Assembly (NCBI RefSeq): GCF_916700565.1
Contig: NZ_CAKAKO010000002.1
Coordinates: 186,001-250,000, forward strand
Direction of reading: 5' to 3'
DNA: 64,000 bases
Source: Xenophilus sp. Marseille-Q4582
GTDB taxonomy: Bacteria; Pseudomonadota; Gammaproteobacteria; Burkholderiales; Burkholderiaceae_C
The notes under the pieces were generated by a model. It was not told the origin of the DNA. It made no database searches and was given only the letters and a program-made list of their open reading frames with translations. The number at the start of each line of letters is the position of its first letter. Positions within the stretch are counted from its first letter, which is position 1. The position numbers and the translations under genes are program-made. Shown in pieces: positions 53,838 to 62,677 of the stretch.

Positions 53838-54107
53838 ATGTCCATCGAACTGCCCCGCGAGGTCCGCCAGCAGGCGGTCCAGTCCATCGAGCGCTACTTC
53901 GACGAAGAGCTGGGCCAGCGCATCGGCAACATCCAGGCCGGCGCGATGCTCAATTTCTTTCTGCAGGAGATCGCCCCCAGCGTCTACAACCACGCGATCC
54001 GCGACGCGCAGGAGCGGCTGCTGGGCCGCGTGCAGGAGCTGGACATCGAATGCCACGAGGACGAATTCATGCACTGGCGATCGCCGGCGCCACCCCGGCG
54101 GCGCTGA
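53838..54107 (+). CDS. DUF2164-family small protein
   Basis: An 89-residue protein with the DUF2164 pattern VRQQAVQSIERYFDEELGQRIGNIQAGAMLNFFLQEIAPSVYNHAIRDAQERL. It is soluble and helical, of unknown function. Start ATG 53838. It is divergent from the PaaI-type gene. Confidence 0.85.
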   Translation: MSIELPREVRQQAVQSIERYFDEELGQRIGNIQAGAMLNFFLQEIAPSVYNHAIRDAQERLLGRVQELDIECHEDEFMHWRSPAPPRRR

Positions 54108-54449
54108 ACGCCGCGGCCCCCGCAAGCCGCCGCGCCCAGAAAAAAGGCCCGCTCGAAAGGCGGGCCGCGAAGAAGCCCTGAGCGGGCCCACGAGGAGACT
54201 TGCAACAAGTTCGGCTCGTTGATGGGTTCTTGATGTGTGACGGGAATGACTTTCTCACGCCATTGCATGCGCAAATCGTGACAAAGTTGGCACTTGCTCA
54301 GGCGCTGGCGTCAGCAAATGTCACAGCTGGGCGCGCTGGGTGAAGAGGGCCCGATGCCCCAGCGGCGTTCCGGACAAGGGCGTCTGGACGGCGGCGAGGC
54401 CAGCGAGGACGCGAGGCGAAGGCGGGCACCCGCCCCAGGCCCAGGGCTC
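54108..54449. other. 342-bp intergenic region with one terminator
   Basis: Between the DUF2164 gene and repeat copy C. It holds the hairpin at 54146-54166 and a short A/T-richer patch (~54200-54300). No gene was recognised in any frame. Confidence 0.5.
54146..54166 (-). terminator. Rho-independent terminator, minus strand
   Basis: GGCCCGC/GCGGGCC form a 7-bp stem with a 7-nt loop. On the minus strand it is followed by six T residues. It would end minus-strand transcription that passes through repeat copy C from the gene at 54975. Confidence 0.75.
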
Positions 54450-54610
54450 AGAAGGTGTGAATGAATCCGGCGTGGCCAAGCAGACCGTCCAGGGGTGCGC
54501 CATCGAGGCGCAAAGCGCAGCCATGGCTCGGGCTATGGCGAGCATTTGCAACGATGAGGGCGTGCACCTGGGCGGGATGAGCGGGCATGTGGGGTTCGTT
54601 CACACCTTCT
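54450..54610 (-). repeat. 161-bp inverted-repeat element, copy C
   Basis: The same element in opposite orientation. Read on the minus strand it begins on the last base of the TGA stop of the gene at 54610-54975 (AGAAGGTGTGAACGAA) and ends TTCATTCACACCTTCT. Its internal blocks differ from copies A and B (CCAGG instead of CAAAA, matched by CCTGG instead of TTTTG). Confidence 0.88.
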
Positions 54611-54975
54611 CAGGCGCCAGTTCCGGAAGATGCGGGATCCTGCGGCCGCGCCGGCCCCTTCGGCAGCTTGCCGCCCAGCCATTCCCCGAAATTGCGGATG
54701 GGCCGGCTCGCCGCTTCCGACGCGCGGTTGACGCCCTTCAGCGTGGCGTCTCCAGCGCGGTCGATGCCGCGGCCCGCCGCGTCGGTGCCCTTCTTCACGC
54801 CGCCCAGCACCTTGCCGTCGGTCGAGGGCTGCGGCAGGGTCTGGGCGCGTTGCGGCGGCTGGCTGGGTTGCGCGAAGGCCGGCAGCGCGGCGCTTGCAAG
54901 GGCCAGGGCAGCGGCCGCCAGCAGGCCGGTGCCGGGCCCGAGGGGACGGCGACGGTTGAGATTGAACGAGCGCAT
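54610..54975 (-). CDS. Small secreted hypothetical protein
   Basis: A 121-residue protein. Its signal peptide is MRSFNLNRRRPLGPGTGLLAAAALALASAALPAFA; the mature part has repeated glycine/asparagine-type helices (VKKGTDAAGRGIDRAGDATLKGVNRASEAASRPIRNFGEWLGGKLP). AGGAGGCACCC lies just before ATG 54975. No family recognised. Its stop codon overlaps repeat copy C. Confidence 0.7.
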   Translation of the reverse strand: MRSFNLNRRRPLGPGTGLLAAAALALASAALPAFAQPSQPPQRAQTLPQPSTDGKVLGGVKKGTDAAGRGIDRAGDATLKGVNRASEAASRPIRNFGEWLGGKLPKGPARPQDPASSGTGA

Positions 54976-55176
54976 GGGTGCCTCCTGAAAAGTGGATCCG
55001 CATGGGCGGCGCGGACGACGCGGCGCCGAAGCCAGAAGAGGGTAGGCAAGCCGCGCGGCCCGCCGCGTAGGCGCAGCACGCTGTTCCACTCGGTCACACC
55101 GTGGGGGCTTTCCGCCGCCTGCGGTCGGCACCGCGTCCCGGCAGCCAGGGCCCAGCGACGCGCCCTTGCATCAATG

Positions 55177-55950
55177 TCAATGGCCCCGCGTCGCGGTGTA
55201 CTCCGAGAACACGCCCAGCTCCACGTGCCGCCGCACGTCCACAAAGCCCGCCGCGCGCAGCGCGTCCATCACCGTGGCCGGCGCGATGCAGGCCTCGATG
55301 GTGTCCCAGTAGAAGCGCCAAAGCTCCGGCGTGGTGCTCTTCCTGCGCGCCACCACGCGCGCGATGACCGGCACCACGGTGCGCATGTAGGCCTTGAGCG
55401 CGGCCGTGCCCCAGGCACTTTCGGGCTTGCTGATCTCCAGGATCAGCAGGCGCGCGCCCGGGCGCAGCACGCGGTGGAACTCGTCGAAGGCCGCGCCCAC
55501 GTCCGAGATGTGGCGCAGCGCATAGCCCAGGCTCAGGAAGTCGGCGCTGGCGTCGGGCCGCGGCAGCGCCTCGGCGCGGCCGGTCACGAGTTCGACGCCC
55601 GGCAGCGCCACCTCGCCCATCATGCCGGGGCTCGGGTCCACGCCCACCAGCTGGCCGCGCGGGCCGATGAGCGCGAGCGCCTCCCGCGCGACCAAGCCGG
55701 TGCCGATGCCCACGTCCAGCACCTGCGCCCCCTCGGCCAGGCCCGCGCGCTGCAGCGCCGTGCGCCGGTACCAGGGGCCGCTGCCCAGGGCGAGCACGCG
55801 CTCGATGCGGTCGTAGTCGGGCGCCGTGTCATCGAAGATGCGGCGCAGGTACCGCGTGTGCTCGGCCTCGTCGGCGTAATAGGCCGGCAGCGGCGTGTGC
55901 GGGAGCTGGACCTTGACCGGGTCCTGCGCGGAGCGGGCCTGAACGTTCAT
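55177..55950 (-). CDS. Class I SAM-dependent methyltransferase, UbiE-like
   Basis: A 257-residue methyltransferase: YLRRIFDDTAPDYDRIERVLALGSGPWYRR is the UbiE/COQ5-type start, followed by SAM motif I VLDVGIGTGLVA, motif II SLGYALRHISD and LLILEISKPES. It may methylate a quinone or another lipid. The canonical ubiE operon partners (ubiJ, ubiB) are absent, so a paralogous role is possible. Start ATG 55950. Confidence 0.8.
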   Translation of the reverse strand: MNVQARSAQDPVKVQLPHTPLPAYYADEAEHTRYLRRIFDDTAPDYDRIERVLALGSGPWYRRTALQRAGLAEGAQVLDVGIGTGLVAREALALIGPRGQLVGVDPSPGMMGEVALPGVELVTGRAEALPRPDASADFLSLGYALRHISDVGAAFDEFHRVLRPGARLLILEISKPESAWGTAALKAYMRTVVPVIARVVARRKSTTPELWRFYWDTIEACIAPATVMDALRAAGFVDVRRHVELGVFSEYTATRGH

Positions 55951-56071
55951 CGGGCGCCATGATAGGGGCCGCTCCCGGCGCACGTCGCCGACCGCCCCAC
56001 AGGCCGAAGGGAGTGGAAACCCGCAGCGCGCGGGCCCTGGCATGCGCCGTGTCCGGCCATGCGGGCCGTGC

Positions 56072-56653
56072 TCAGCCGCCGTCGCGCTGCGTGCGCGCCA
56101 GCCGCTCGCTCTTCCAGTACACGTCGTCGCCACCGTCCATGCGGTTGAGCACGCGCGCCAGCACGAAAAGCAGGTCGGACAGGCGGTTGAGGTAGTGCCG
56201 CGGCGCGGCGTTCACGGCGCCCTCGCCTTCGTGGGCAGCCAGCGCCACCACGGCGCGTTCGGCCCGGCGCGCGACGGTGCGGCACACATGGGCCTGCGCG
56301 GCCGCGCGCGTGCCGGCCGGCAGGATGAATTCCTGCAGCCGTGGCAGCGCGGCGTTGTGGTCGGCCAGCGCCTGGTCCAGCTGCAGCACGGCCTCTTCCT
56401 TCAGCAGCGCGTGGCCCGGCATCGACAGCTCGCCGCCCAGGTTGAAGAGCTGGTGCTGCACGTCGACCAGCAGCGCCCGCACGGGCCCGGGCAGCGGCTC
56501 GCACAGCAGCAGGCCGATGTGCGAATTGAGCTCGTCCACGTCGCCCATCGCCGCGAAGCGCGCATGGTGCTTGGGCAGGCGCGTGTTGTCGGCCAGGCCG
56601 GACGTGCCGTCGTCACCCGTGCGCGTGGCGATCTGCGTGAGTCGGTTGGCCAT
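56072..56653 (-). CDS. Cob(I)alamin adenosyltransferase, PduO type
   Basis: A 193-residue enzyme forming adenosylcobalamin from cob(I)alamin and ATP. The ATP-binding start TRTGDDGTSGLADNTRLPKHHAR, the DELNSHIG helix and the conserved C-terminal block (ARRAERAVVAL, LNRLSDLLFVLAR) are typical. Start ATG 56653, with GAGGCCCGC upstream. No other cobalamin gene is nearby. Confidence 0.94.
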   Translation of the reverse strand: MANRLTQIATRTGDDGTSGLADNTRLPKHHARFAAMGDVDELNSHIGLLLCEPLPGPVRALLVDVQHQLFNLGGELSMPGHALLKEEAVLQLDQALADHNAALPRLQEFILPAGTRAAAQAHVCRTVARRAERAVVALAAHEGEGAVNAAPRHYLNRLSDLLFVLARVLNRMDGGDDVYWKSERLARTQRDGG

Positions 56654-56702
56654 GCGGGCCTCCTCGGGAATCTGGGGCGCGGATTGTCACCCACGGACGG
56701 GG

Positions 56703-58214
56703 TCAGGCCGGGGCATCCGGGGCGTCCGCGGCGTCCCACAGGTCCAGGCCGGCCTCGGAGGCCGGCATGCACTCGTCGTGCGAGACCGTGTCGAAGCGCC
56801 GCTGCCACGGCGCCCGAGCCGTGTAGGCGGGCCAGCCGGGGTCGCCCTCGCGCGCAAAACGCAGCCACGCGCCGTGCATGGCCTGCGCCAGCGCCGCGGG
56901 CGGTGCCGGGCCGGCCAGTTCACGCCCGGCCGGCGTGTCCAGCGTCCGGAAGACGAAGGGCAGTTCCACGCCATGGGCCGCACCCAGCTGGCCGTTCCAT
57001 TGCGGCGAGTGCCAGTCGAATTCGTAGAAAAAGGTGCGCCGCCCCGCGGCCTCCGATGCACGGGCGATCTGCCGCGCAGGCGCACGGTAGTAGCCGTCGG
57101 TCTGCAGCCGGCACAGCAGTTCGCCCGCATGGGCCGCGCCGCGCTCAGGCGCATAGCGCTCGGGCGCCCCGGGCGGCAGGCCCATCTGCGCCGCGAACGC
57201 CCGCGCGTCGGCCAGGGTGAAGCGGTCCAGGGCGCCGCCGGGCACGTGGTACAGGCGCATTTCCTGCGCGTTGGCGCCGACCAGCACGCCGCGAACCGCG
57301 CCCTGCCCCGCTGCCGCCCGGCGCAGGGCGGCGACCGGTGGCGCGCGCAGCAGCTCGCCGTCGACCACCGGCCGCAACGGAAAGAAGTGGCGCGGGCCCA
57401 GGCCCCAGCGCACGCGCAGGGCCGCATCGACCGACAGGCGCTGAACGGCCCGCAGCAGCACAGGCAGCGGCACGCCCGCCAGTGCGTCCAGCGTGGCCGG
57501 CACCCCCAGCAGGCCGGCGACGGCTTCGCGCGCCAAGGCCGCGTCGGCCAGGTTGTGGCAGGTGATGCTGGGGCTTTGCAGCGCCGCTTGCTGGAACAGC
57601 CCGCGCGCGGCCGGCAGTCCCATCAAGCAGGCGACCGCACCACCGCCGGCGGATTGGCCAAAAAGCGTCACACGTCCTGCGTCGCCGCCGAAGTTGCCGA
57701 TCTCGCGCCGCACCCAGCGCAGGCCTTCGAGCAGATCGAGCAGCCCGCGGTTGGCCGGCACGCCCGGGAAGTGCATGAAGCCGTCCACGCCCAGCCGGTA
57801 CTGCAGCGCCACGAACACGACGCCGGCGCGCGCGAAGGCCGCGCCGTCATACAGCGGCTCGCTGGCGCTGCCGCGCATGAAGCCGCCCCCATGCACCCAG
57901 ACCATCACGGGCAGCGCCGCGCCGGGCGCCGCCCCGGCCGGTGCCCAGAGGTTCAGTCGCAGGCAGTCCGGATCGCCCAGCACGGCGCCCGGGTTGCCGC
58001 GCGGCACTTGCGGGGCGGCCGGGCCGGGCTGCGTGCAGTCGCGCTCGCCGCGCCATCCGGCCGCCGGCAGGGGCGGCGCGAAGCGCAGCGCCCCCGTCGG
58101 CGGCTGGGCAAAGGGCACGCCGCGGTAGGCCACCCCTCCATCGGTGCACTGGCCACGCACGCGGCCCCCATGGGAGAGCCGCACCAGCGCCGCTTCGGCC
58201 GGCGTGGCATTCAC
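56703..58214 (-). CDS. Type-B carboxylesterase/lipase
   Basis: A 503-residue alpha/beta hydrolase. Motifs are YRGVPFAQPPTGALRF, EDCL-like DPDCLRLNLWAP, the oxyanion hole VWVHGGGFMRGS, the nucleophile elbow GQSAGGGAV and the catalytic histidine block AAHGVELPFVF. It starts at GTG 58214, overlapping the stop of the Bug receptor gene (GTGA), so translation is coupled. No signal peptide is seen, so it acts inside the cell, probably on an ester brought in with the Bug system (inference). Confidence 0.88.
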   Translation of the reverse strand: MNATPAEAALVRLSHGGRVRGQCTDGGVAYRGVPFAQPPTGALRFAPPLPAAGWRGERDCTQPGPAAPQVPRGNPGAVLGDPDCLRLNLWAPAGAAPGAALPVMVWVHGGGFMRGSASEPLYDGAAFARAGVVFVALQYRLGVDGFMHFPGVPANRGLLDLLEGLRWVRREIGNFGGDAGRVTLFGQSAGGGAVACLMGLPAARGLFQQAALQSPSITCHNLADAALAREAVAGLLGVPATLDALAGVPLPVLLRAVQRLSVDAALRVRWGLGPRHFFPLRPVVDGELLRAPPVAALRRAAAGQGAVRGVLVGANAQEMRLYHVPGGALDRFTLADARAFAAQMGLPPGAPERYAPERGAAHAGELLCRLQTDGYYRAPARQIARASEAAGRRTFFYEFDWHSPQWNGQLGAAHGVELPFVFRTLDTPAGRELAGPAPPAALAQAMHGAWLRFAREGDPGWPAYTARAPWQRRFDTVSHDECMPASEAGLDLWDAADAPDAPA

Positions 58215-59188
58215 TCGGTGGCCAGGCCCAGGCGGTCGATCAGCGGACGCCAGACCTGCGCGTCGCGCGCCGCCCATTCGCGGGCCTCACCGGGGCGCGA
58301 GTCGGTTACCGTCACGTTCATCCCCTCCATGCGCGTGCGGTAGCCGGCGTCGGCATTGCAGGCGCGCGTGACCTCGCTCAGGCGGGCGAGCACGGCCGGC
58401 GGCGTGCCGGCGCGCGCGACGATGGAGATCCACAAGGGGCGCGCCAGCTCCGCGGCCGCGGGCAGCGCCTCGGCGACCGTGGGCACCTGCGGCAGGAGCG
58501 GCGAGCGCCGCGCGCCGAAGAGCGCCAGCGCCTGCAGCTTGCCCGCCTTGAGATGCGGCACGGCGGTGCCGATCACGAGCGTCATGGCCTGGATCTGTTC
58601 GCCCATCAGCGCCGTGAGGCCCGCGGATTCGCCCACGAAAGGCACGTGCGTGCCGGCCACGCCCAGGCGCTCCACCAGCGCGGTGGTCAGCAGATGCGCC
58701 GGGCTGCCCTTGCCGGGCGAGCCGAAATCGAGGCCGCCCGCCTTGCCCCTGGCCAGCGGCCCGAGCTGGTCGAGCCGCGTGATGCCCAGCGAGGCCGGCA
58801 CGGTGAGCACCAGCGGCGTGGTGCCCAGCACGCCAATGTCGTCGAAGTCCTTGTCGGGCAGATAGGGCGCGGTGCGGTACACGTAGGGCGTGATGGTCAT
58901 CTGCGACATGCCGATGCTCATCAGCGTGTAGCCATCCGCCGGCTGCGCCTTCAGGGTGTTGACCGCCAGCACGCCGTTGGCGCCCGGCCGGTTCTGCACC
59001 ACCACCGGCTGGCCCAGCCCGCGCGCCGCGCAGTCGGCCCAGGCGCGCGTGATGGCATCGGAGCCGCTGCCGGGCGGCTGCTGCGCGATCAGCTGCACAG
59101 GCCGGTTCGGGTAGCTCTGGGCCTGCCCGGCGGCAGCGGCGGCCAGCAGGGCGGCGCCCAGGCACAGGCGGCGGGAAAGAAGGGTCAT
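58211..59188 (-). CDS. Bug-family tripartite tricarboxylate transporter substrate-binding protein
   Basis: A 325-residue periplasmic receptor. It has a signal peptide (MTLLSRRLCLGAALLAAAAAGQAQ), then YPNRPVQLIAQQPPGSGSDAITR, VVQNRPGANGVLAVNTLKAQPADGYTL and DFGSPGKGSPAHL, all Bug signatures. ATG 59188 is used. No TctA/TctB membrane genes are present, as is usual for Bug genes. It is coupled to the carboxylesterase and follows a TetR gene. Confidence 0.9.
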   Translation of the reverse strand: MTLLSRRLCLGAALLAAAAAGQAQSYPNRPVQLIAQQPPGSGSDAITRAWADCAARGLGQPVVVQNRPGANGVLAVNTLKAQPADGYTLMSIGMSQMTITPYVYRTAPYLPDKDFDDIGVLGTTPLVLTVPASLGITRLDQLGPLARGKAGGLDFGSPGKGSPAHLLTTALVERLGVAGTHVPFVGESAGLTALMGEQIQAMTLVIGTAVPHLKAGKLQALALFGARRSPLLPQVPTVAEALPAAAELARPLWISIVARAGTPPAVLARLSEVTRACNADAGYRTRMEGMNVTVTDSRPGEAREWAARDAQVWRPLIDRLGLATE

Positions 59189-59269
59189 GCTCGTTGTCTC
59201 GTCAGTCGTGGAAAAGGATGGCGCGCGGCCCGGCCTGCGCACGGGATGGCACGGCGCAGGGTCTGAGGT

Positions 59270-59932
59270 TCAGCGCGTGTCGGGAGGGGCAGTCAGCTGC
59301 GCGGCCGCGCGGCACTGGTCCACGATCAGGCCGATCAGGCAATCGAGCTGGTCGGACTGCGCGTGCGAGGGCGGCGCAAACAGGGTCAGCAGGCCCATGC
59401 CGCGCAGCGTGGACAGCGCCATGGCCACCAGCGCCTCGCGTGGCCCGGAGGGCAGCCGCGAGAGCTCCGGCAGCGCGGTGGCGAATTGCGCGCGCACGCG
59501 CCGGCCGACCGACTCGCGTTGCCGCTGCACATGCGCCAGCACCTCGGGCTGCGAACGGCTGCCCAGGTAGATGTGCCAGGCGGCGATGAAGCGCGGCTGC
59601 GCGTACACCTGCTGCCAGAGCGCCCGCACGAAATGGGCGGCGCGGGCCGCCAGCGGTGCCGCCGGGTCGGGCAGCAGCTGGCTCTGCAACGCGTCCGAAG
59701 CGAGCAGCTCGTCGAGCACCCGCATCATCAGCGCCGCCTTGGAATCGAAGTGATGCTGCACGGCTCCGGAACTGAGCCCGGCGCGCCGCGCCAGCTGGTG
59801 GATGGACATTTCCTCCAGCCCGCCAGTCTGGATCACCTCGATGGCAGTGGCGATCAGGTGCTGCTGCGTGGCCGCGCTGCGCTCGGCATGGCTGCGTCGC
59901 GGATGCCGCGCCGGCGAAGGCCTCAGGGTCAT
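59270..59932 (-). CDS. TetR-family regulator
   Basis: A 220-residue TetR protein. The HTH reads LIATAIEVIQTGGLEEMSIHQLARRAGLSSGAVQHHFDSKAALMMRVLDELL; a helical ligand domain follows. ATG 59932 has GGAGAGG upstream; an in-frame ATG 12 bases earlier lacks one. It lies 81 bp upstream of the Bug/carboxylesterase pair on the same strand and is divergent from the FAD dehydrogenase; it may control both. Confidence 0.88.
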   Translation of the reverse strand: MTLRPSPARHPRRSHAERSAATQQHLIATAIEVIQTGGLEEMSIHQLARRAGLSSGAVQHHFDSKAALMMRVLDELLASDALQSQLLPDPAAPLAARAAHFVRALWQQVYAQPRFIAAWHIYLGSRSQPEVLAHVQRQRESVGRRVRAQFATALPELSRLPSGPREALVAMALSTLRGMGLLTLFAPPSHAQSDQLDCLIGLIVDQCRAAAQLTAPPDTR

Positions 59933-59951
59933 CACCCTCTCCATGAAATAT

Positions 59952-59976
59952 GCATTACGAACATAATGTAAATGCC
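59952..59976. promoter_or_regulatory. TetR operator-like palindrome
   Basis: CATTA (59953-59957) and TAATG (59964-59968) are perfect arms in an unusually AT-rich stretch. A wider GCATTAC...GTAAATGC dyad extends the site. It lies just upstream of the TetR gene and in front of the divergent dehydrogenase. Binding is inferred. Confidence 0.55.
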
Positions 59977-60078
59977 GGCTCGGCCCACACCGCTGCGGGC
60001 AAACCCGGCCCTGCCGGTCGCCGCGCGGCGATCCCGGTACAGTGATTGCCCTGCCTTCCTCCCCAGAGAGACAACATC

Positions 60079-61509
60079 ATGAATGCGCCCACGCAACTCG
60101 CCCACGTCGCCCCCCAGATCGCCCCGCGCGAGGTGCCCGCGGCGCTCATCACCGCGCTGCAGGCGCGCTTTGGCGCGCAGTGCTCGGTCGCGCTGGCGGT
60201 GCGCGAGCAGCATGGCCGCGACGAGTCCTCGTACACCGAGGTGCCGCCGCCCGCGGCCGTGGTCTTCGCCGAGAGCACGCAGGACGTGGCCGATGCGGTG
60301 AAGCTGGCCGGCGCGCATGACGTGCCCGTGATCCCCTTCGGCGTCGGCTCCTCGCTCGAGGGGCATCTGCTGGCCGTGCAGGGCGGCATCAGCGTCGACG
60401 TCTCGCGCATGAACCGCGTGCTGTCGGTCAATGCGGACGACCTCACGGTCACGGTGCAGCCGGGCGTCACGCGCAAGCAGCTCAACGACGAGATCAAGTC
60501 CACGGGCCTGTTCTTTCCCATCGACCCGGGCGCCGACGCCTCCATCGGCGGCATGACCGCCACGCGCGCCAGCGGCACGAACGCCGTGCGCTACGGCACC
60601 ATGCGCGAGAACGTGCTGGCGCTCGAAGTGGTGACCGCCAGCGGCGAGGTGGTGCGCACCGGCACGCGGGCCAAGAAGTCTTCGGCCGGCTACGACCTCA
60701 CGCGGCTCTTCGTGGGCAGCGAAGGCACGCTGGGCGTGGTGACCGAGATCACGCTGCGCATCTATCCGCTGCCCGAAGCCGTGTCGGCCGCGATCTGTTC
60801 CTTCCCGAGCATCGAGGCCGCCGTGCGCACCACCATCGAGACGATCCAGCTCGGCGTGCCCATCGCGCGCGTGGAGCTGATCGACCACAACACGGTGCGC
60901 ATGGTCAACGCCTACAGCAAGCTGAACCTGCGCGAGGAGCCGATGCTGCTGATGGAGTTCCACGGCTCACCGGCCGGCGTGAAGGAGCAGGCCGAGACGG
61001 TGCAGGAGATCGCCAGCGGCCACGGCGGCAACGCCTTCGAGTGGGCGAGCACACCCGAAGAGCGCACGCGCCTGTGGACGGCGCGGCACAACAGCTACTT
61101 CGCGGCGATTGCCTCACGCCCGGGCTGCCGCGCCATCAGCACCGACACCTGCGTGCCCATCTCGCGCCTGGCCGACTGCCTGCTGGAATCGGTGGCCGAG
61201 GTCGATGCCAGCGGCATCCCCTACTTCCTGGTCGGCCACGTGGGCGACGGCAACTTCCACTTCGGCTACCTGATCGACCCCAACGACCCGGCCGAGCGCG
61301 AGAAGGCCGAGCAACTCAACCACGCGCTGGTGGCGCGCGCCATCGCGCTGGAAGGCACCTGCACCGGCGAGCACGGCGTGGGCCTGCACAAGATGGGCTT
61401 CCTGGTCGACGAGGCCGGCGCGGGCGCCATTGACCTGATGCGCACCCTCAAGCGCGCACTGGATCCGAAGAACATCATGAATCCGGGGAAGATTTTCAGC
61501 TGGGGCTGA
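60079..61509 (+). CDS. FAD-linked D-2-hydroxyacid (D-lactate-type) dehydrogenase
   Basis: A 476-residue flavoprotein of the GlcD/Dld class. The FAD-binding PCMH domain (VIPFGVGSSLEGHLLAVQGGISVDVSRMNRVLSVNADDLTVTVQPGV, IDPGADASIGGMTATRASGTNAVRYGTMRENVL) is followed by the substrate/cap domain with HVGDGNFHFGYLIDP and GTCTGEHGVGLHKMGFL and a C-terminal DPKNIMNPGKIF. It oxidises D-lactate or a similar 2-hydroxyacid and passes electrons to quinone or cytochrome c. The start is ATG 60079 with AGAGAG upstream. Confidence 0.9.
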   Translation: MNAPTQLAHVAPQIAPREVPAALITALQARFGAQCSVALAVREQHGRDESSYTEVPPPAAVVFAESTQDVADAVKLAGAHDVPVIPFGVGSSLEGHLLAVQGGISVDVSRMNRVLSVNADDLTVTVQPGVTRKQLNDEIKSTGLFFPIDPGADASIGGMTATRASGTNAVRYGTMRENVLALEVVTASGEVVRTGTRAKKSSAGYDLTRLFVGSEGTLGVVTEITLRIYPLPEAVSAAICSFPSIEAAVRTTIETIQLGVPIARVELIDHNTVRMVNAYSKLNLREEPMLLMEFHGSPAGVKEQAETVQEIASGHGGNAFEWASTPEERTRLWTARHNSYFAAIASRPGCRAISTDTCVPISRLADCLLESVAEVDASGIPYFLVGHVGDGNFHFGYLIDPNDPAEREKAEQLNHALVARAIALEGTCTGEHGVGLHKMGFLVDEAGAGAIDLMRTLKRALDPKNIMNPGKIFSWG

Positions 61510-61628
61510 AGATAGATGGGCGGCTGGGCGCGCGGGCCGGGTGCGAAGTGACATCGTGCCCACAGCTTCACGGGGCGCGGGCTGCAATCGACCAGAAGCA
61601 GCCCGGCCGCATCATCGGCCAAGCCGTC

Positions 61629-61685
61629 ATTTAACGTTTAAATTCAACGGCGCCCCTGGGCGTCCGCTGGAATGAAGGGTTGGGC
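61629..61685 (-). other. Integron attC site 4
   Basis: 57 bp bounded by ATTTAAC and GTTGGGC, which fit the attC core pattern RYYYAAC...GTTRRRY. The inner part holds the imperfect dyad CAACGGCGCC...GGCGTCCGCTGGA. It closes the last cassette; beyond it the ordinary GC-rich chromosome resumes. Confidence 0.85.
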
Positions 61686-61686
61686 G

Positions 61687-62169
61687 TCACTTCTGACTCG
61701 GCAGGGGGTTCTGGTCTCGATAGCCTGAGACGACACAGTCAGGGAAAAAGCCGTACTTGCCAGCTTTGTATGTAGCCAAGAGTTCGGAGAGAACTGTGAC
61801 GTGCCAAGCCTGTACTCGCGGCCAAATCTCGTGGTCCATCGACCCGACATAACCGAGCAGTTGCGTGCCAGGCCGTTGCGAAGTGATCGACATGTCCGCG
61901 AATTTCAAAGCGTTTGCAATCTGTGGGAGCGGCCCATCGCATCTCACTAAATAGTGGTGATACACGATCTCGAACTGCTGCCTTTGCTCAGCCCGTTCAC
62001 CCTCACTGAGCTTGATGCCTGATTGAGCCTGGAGCACTGTCAGTTCGCTTGCCAAACGACCTGACAAATACCAGACGAATTGGTCGTCGTACGCAAGGTT
62101 GCTGCTTGGCTGCGCCTCGGCACCAAGGCAGATGAAAAAAGAGAAAAATGCAGCGAACCACGGTTGCAT
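61687..62169 (-). CDS. Cassette 4: small secreted hypothetical protein
   Basis: A 160-residue protein. Its signal peptide is MQPWFAAFFSFFICLGAEAQ; the mature part is polar (LAYDDQFVWYLSGRLASELTVLQAQSGIKLSEGERAEQRQQFEIVYHHYLVRCDG). No family recognised. It is the fourth and last gene of the cassette array, starting just inside its cassette (8 bp from attC 3) and stopping directly against attC 4. Base composition is clearly less GC-rich than the chromosomal genes, as expected for acquired cassettes. Confidence 0.75.
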   Translation of the reverse strand: MQPWFAAFFSFFICLGAEAQPSSNLAYDDQFVWYLSGRLASELTVLQAQSGIKLSEGERAEQRQQFEIVYHHYLVRCDGPLPQIANALKFADMSITSQRPGTQLLGYVGSMDHEIWPRVQAWHVTVLSELLATYKAGKYGFFPDCVVSGYRDQNPLPSQK

Positions 62170-62176
62170 GGTTGAC

Positions 62177-62233
62177 GTCCAACGTTCGCGCTCAGCGGGC
62201 GGCGAAGCCGTCCGCTGCAGCAAAGGGTTGAGC
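62177..62233 (-). other. Integron attC site 3
   Basis: 57 bp bounded by GTCCAAC and GTTGAGC. The inner stretch, CGCTCAGCGGGCGGCG...GCCGTCCGCTGCAGC, gives the expected imperfect hairpin with offset arms. Same length as the other three sites. Confidence 0.88.
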
Positions 62234-62260
62234 AGCACGGTACCGGCACTTAGCTCAGGC

Positions 62261-62671
62261 TCATTCATACGCAAACACTTCCTCAATCGCGTAGGCAATG
62301 CCGGCGATGGAGCCTAGATCCACCACAACTGCAGCGACGGCGCGCCAAGCCTGAGCCGAGCCGAATCCGGGATGGACATCAAACTCAATGCGCACATGTC
62401 CTGTCGGATCACAAGTTGACCGAATCACAAGTTCGCCTTCTGCGGATTGCCACTCCTTGACGCCGGACCATGCAGCCTGCGAGTTGGCCAACTCCTTGAA
62501 GTACTTGCCCAACACCGGAGCGAATGGTGGGTTCTCTACAGTAATGCGTGCCAGAAGGCCGAGGCCTTCGAACTCGATAGAGAAGTGGTCGGGCCATTCG
62601 CGTTTTGCGCGATCCGGCACAGATAGTCGAACTGCTGTCTCATTTGGACCGCCGAGTCGGACTGTGGTCAT
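62261..62671 (-). CDS. Cassette 3: DUF6228-like protein
   Basis: A 136-residue soluble protein (DHFSIEFEGLGLLARITVENPPFAPVLGKYFKELANSQAAWSGVKEWQSAEGELVIRSTCDPTGHVRIEFDVHPG). It resembles DUF6228 proteins, small single-domain proteins of unknown function often found in accessory DNA. Start ATG 62671, 7 bp inside the cassette from attC 2; a TTG 12 bp upstream lies within the attC. Third cassette gene. Confidence 0.75.
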   Translation of the reverse strand: MTTVRLGGPNETAVRLSVPDRAKREWPDHFSIEFEGLGLLARITVENPPFAPVLGKYFKELANSQAAWSGVKEWQSAEGELVIRSTCDPTGHVRIEFDVHPGFGSAQAWRAVAAVVVDLGSIAGIAYAIEEVFAYE

Positions 62672-62677
62672 AGTGCT

